From Rhodobiaceae bacterium (GTDB lineage: Bacteria > Pseudomonadota > Alphaproteobacteria > Parvibaculales > Parvibaculaceae), in assembly GCA_002746275.1 (NCBI GenBank), contig NVWR01000001.1, forward strand, positions 1,106,137 to 1,113,846: 7,710 bases of DNA, written 5' to 3'. A model generated the notes under the pieces. The model searched no databases and was not told the origin of the DNA. It saw nothing but the letters and a program-made list of their open reading frames with translations. Both the position numbers and the translations under genes were made by a program. Positions 6,407 through 7,710 of this stretch are shown in pieces (within the stretch, counting starts at the first letter, position 1; each line of letters starts with the position of its first letter).

Positions 6407-7012
6407 ATGAGTGTTTTGGTAGGAAAACCAGCCCCCGACTTCACAGCCGCCGCTGTCCTTGCTGATGGCGAAATTGTCGAAGACTTCAATCTTAGAGCCC
6501 ATCTGAAGGGTCATTACGGCGTGGTGTTCTTCTATCCACTCGACTTTACCTTCGTCTGCCCTTCCGAAATTCTGGCCTTTTCAAACCGCGTCCCGGCCTT
6601 CGAAGAGCGTAACACCAAGGTGATCGCGGTCTCTGTCGACAGTCAGTTCACCCATGCGGCGTGGCGCAACACCAGCCCAAATGAGGGCGGCCTTGGCCCG
6701 GTTAAATTCCCCATGGTGGCCGACATCACCAAGCAGATCGCCACCGACTATGACGTGCTGATCCCCAGCGATGGCGTCGCCCTGCGCGGCACCTTCTTGA
6801 TCGACAAGGAAGGCGTTGTCCGCCATCAGCTTGTCAACGACTTGCCACTGGGCCGTGACGTGGACGAGACACTCCGCCTGGTCGATGCCCTCCAGTTCCA
6901 CGAGGAACATGGTGAAGTCTGCCCAGCAGGCTGGAACAAGGGTGATGACGGCATGGTGGCTGATGCTGCCGGTGTTGCCAAATATCTGGGTAAGCACGCA
7001 GAAGCGCTTTAG
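6407..7012 (+). CDS. Typical 2-Cys peroxiredoxin (AhpC/Prx1 group)
   Basis: This 201-aa thiol peroxidase reduces H2O2, organic peroxides and probably peroxynitrite in the cytoplasm. The active-site motif YPLDFTFVCPSEI (43-55) gives P44, T48 and peroxidatic C51. The supporting Arg is R127 (ALRGTFLID). The resolving Cys is C172 in GEVCPAGW, so the enzyme is an obligate dimer of the typical 2-Cys type. It has the GGLG loop (94-97) and a C-terminal AKYLGKHAEAL tail. The tail has YL where overoxidation-sensitive Prx1 proteins have YF, so sensitivity is unclear. The names ahpC, prx and tsaA are all used for this group. The sequence is closer to Prx1 than to enteric AhpC, and no ahpF is visible. The trxB gene downstream points to thioredoxin as reductant. 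The perfect inverted repeat just upstream suggests regulated, probably peroxide- or iron-responsive, expression. Confidence 0.95.
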   Translation: MSVLVGKPAPDFTAAAVLADGEIVEDFNLRAHLKGHYGVVFFYPLDFTFVCPSEILAFSNRVPAFEERNTKVIAVSVDSQFTHAAWRNTSPNEGGLGPVKFPMVADITKQIATDYDVLIPSDGVALRGTFLIDKEGVVRHQLVNDLPLGRDVDETLRLVDALQFHEEHGEVCPAGWNKGDDGMVADAAGVAKYLGKHAEAL

Positions 7013-7036
7013 TCACACCCCAATGCCCCTTTTTAC

Positions 7037-7085
7037 CCCGGGCGGGAGACCCTATATTGGACCCCTGCCCGGGCTCGCATGAGCC
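7037..7085. repeat. GC-rich hairpins in the peroxiredoxin-trxB intergenic region
   Basis: CCCGGGC (7037-7043) pairs exactly with GCCCGGG (7067-7073). The stem can be extended across a G.U by two more pairs (7044-7046 with 7064-7066). A second hairpin, GGCTC/GAGCC with a GCAT loop (7072-7085), abuts and overlaps the first by two bases. Neither is followed by a T-tract, so they are not ordinary intrinsic terminators. The first hairpin's loop contains TATATT (7053-7058), a possible -10 box with only a poor -35 (TTTTTA, 7030-7035). Possible roles are mRNA processing, attenuation or a trxB promoter region. The rest of 7013-7177 holds no credible gene. Confidence 0.4.
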
Positions 7086-7177
7086 GATTCCCCGCGAGTA
7101 CGCCCATCACGAGCATTGGCACCCGCCGCAAAATTGGCCCCGCCGATTGAGTAAAACCCAGCGAACTGAGTGAAAAC

Positions 7178-7710
7178 ATGCCGACCACACACCATTCCAA
7201 AGTCATCATCATCGGCTCCGGCCCCGCTGGATATACCGCAGCAATTTACGCCGCCCGCGCCATGTTGGAACCAACGCTCATTCAAGGCATCCAGCCCGGT
7301 GGCCAGCTCACCATCACCACAGATGTTGAAAACTATCCAGGGTTTGCTGAGGAAATTCAGGGCCCCTGGTTGATGGAGCAGATGGAAGGCCAGGCGCGCC
7401 ACGTGGGCACCAACATTGTGTCCGACACCATCATGGAAGTGGACCTGAAGGCATCCCCCATCCGCATGGTGGGTGACGGCGGCGATATCTATACCGCCGA
7501 TGCTGTCATCATTTCCACAGGCGCTCAGGCCAAATGGCTGGGCCTTCCCTCAGAAGACAAGTTCCAGGGATTTGGCGTCTCGGCGTGTGCCACGTGCGAT
7601 GGATTTTTCTATCGCGGCAAGGAAGTCATCGTGGTGGGTGGTGGTAACACGGCGGTGGAAGAAGCCCTCTTCCTCACCAAATTTGCCAGCAAAGTGACCA
7701 TCATTCATCG
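7178..7710 (+). CDS. trxB: Thioredoxin reductase TrxB (3' end cut by window edge)
   Basis: An open frame from ATG 7178 runs to the right edge with no stop, giving 177 complete codons of a family usually about 310-330 aa long. TrxB is a cytoplasmic FAD enzyme that transfers electrons from NADPH to thioredoxin. Visible parts are the N-terminal FAD-binding GSGPAG (13-18) with AAIYAARA after it, [17 protein letters not shown] (40-56), the STGA segment (113-116), the redox-active CATC pair (C137, C140, followed by DG) and the start of the NADPH domain with [10 protein letters not shown] (154-163). In the low-molecular-weight TrxB type the CxxC lies in the NADPH domain, as here. An in-frame TGA at 7148-7150 makes ATG 7178 the first possible ATG start. 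The ribosome-binding site is weak (GAG at 7168-7170). It lies 165 bp after the peroxiredoxin gene and may share its transcript or have its own promoter. Confidence 0.97.
   Translation, partial: MPTTHHSKVIIIGSGPAGYTAAIYAARAMLEPTLIQGIQPGGQLTITTDVENYPGFAEEIQGPWLMEQMEGQARHVGTNIVSDTIMEVDLKASPIRMVGDGGDIYTADAVIISTGAQAKWLGLPSEDKFQGFGVSACATCDGFFYRGKEVIVVGGGNTAVEEALFLTKFASKVTIIH

Noticed and set aside
7079..7150. 23-codon open frame between the peroxiredoxin gene and trxB
   Set aside because: No ribosome-binding site, no recognisable leader-peptide feature, and it could easily occur by chance; it is in frame with trxB but stops at TGA 7148-7150.

Overview
The window looks like chromosomal DNA from an alphaproteobacterium of moderately high GC. 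The evidence is a greA of alphaproteobacterial type, an Lrp/AsnC regulator, an ELM1/DUF1022-family protein (typical of alphaproteobacteria and plant mitochondria), and a trxB at the right edge. From memory, greA, lrp and trxB lie close together in many Rhizobiales genomes, so this may be that neighbourhood with extra genes between lrp and trxB. No tRNA, rRNA, transposase, phage gene or CRISPR array was seen.

Layout. Positions 2-451 hold greA, cut at its 5' end by the window edge and followed by a strong intrinsic terminator (477-507). A hotdog-fold thioesterase (521-964, +) converges on an Lrp/AsnC regulator (972-1457, -) with only 7 bp between stop codons. The 140-bp divergent region 1458-1597 carries two 14-bp direct repeats over the lrp ribosome-binding site and a perfect 12-bp palindrome. 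Rightward from there come an ELM1-family protein (1598-2590), a 2-oxoglutarate/Fe(II) oxygenase (2619-3254), an unrecognised 659-aa protein (3330-5309) and a membrane-anchored metallo-beta-lactamase-fold hydrolase (5391-6293). The gaps are 28, 75 and 81 bp and no convincing terminator separates them, so they may be one operon. Next is a 46-bp perfect inverted repeat (6349-6394) directly in front of a typical 2-Cys peroxiredoxin (6407-7012). After a 165-bp leader with GC-rich hairpins comes trxB (7178 onward), cut by the right edge.

How the genes may work together. The right end is a thiol-based peroxide defence unit: thioredoxin reductase supplies electrons, through thioredoxin, to the peroxiredoxin, and the inverted repeat is a good candidate operator for that unit. 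The middle block is the least understood part. A GT-B-like ELM1 protein, a hydroxylase-type oxygenase and a large beta-rich protein with a probable threefold internal repeat could form a cytoplasmic pathway that builds or modifies a glycan, peptide or other surface molecule. That function is inferred only from folds and adjacency. The sequence points of most interest are the 659-aa orphan with its two upstream partners, and the operator-like repeats at the lrp and peroxiredoxin genes.
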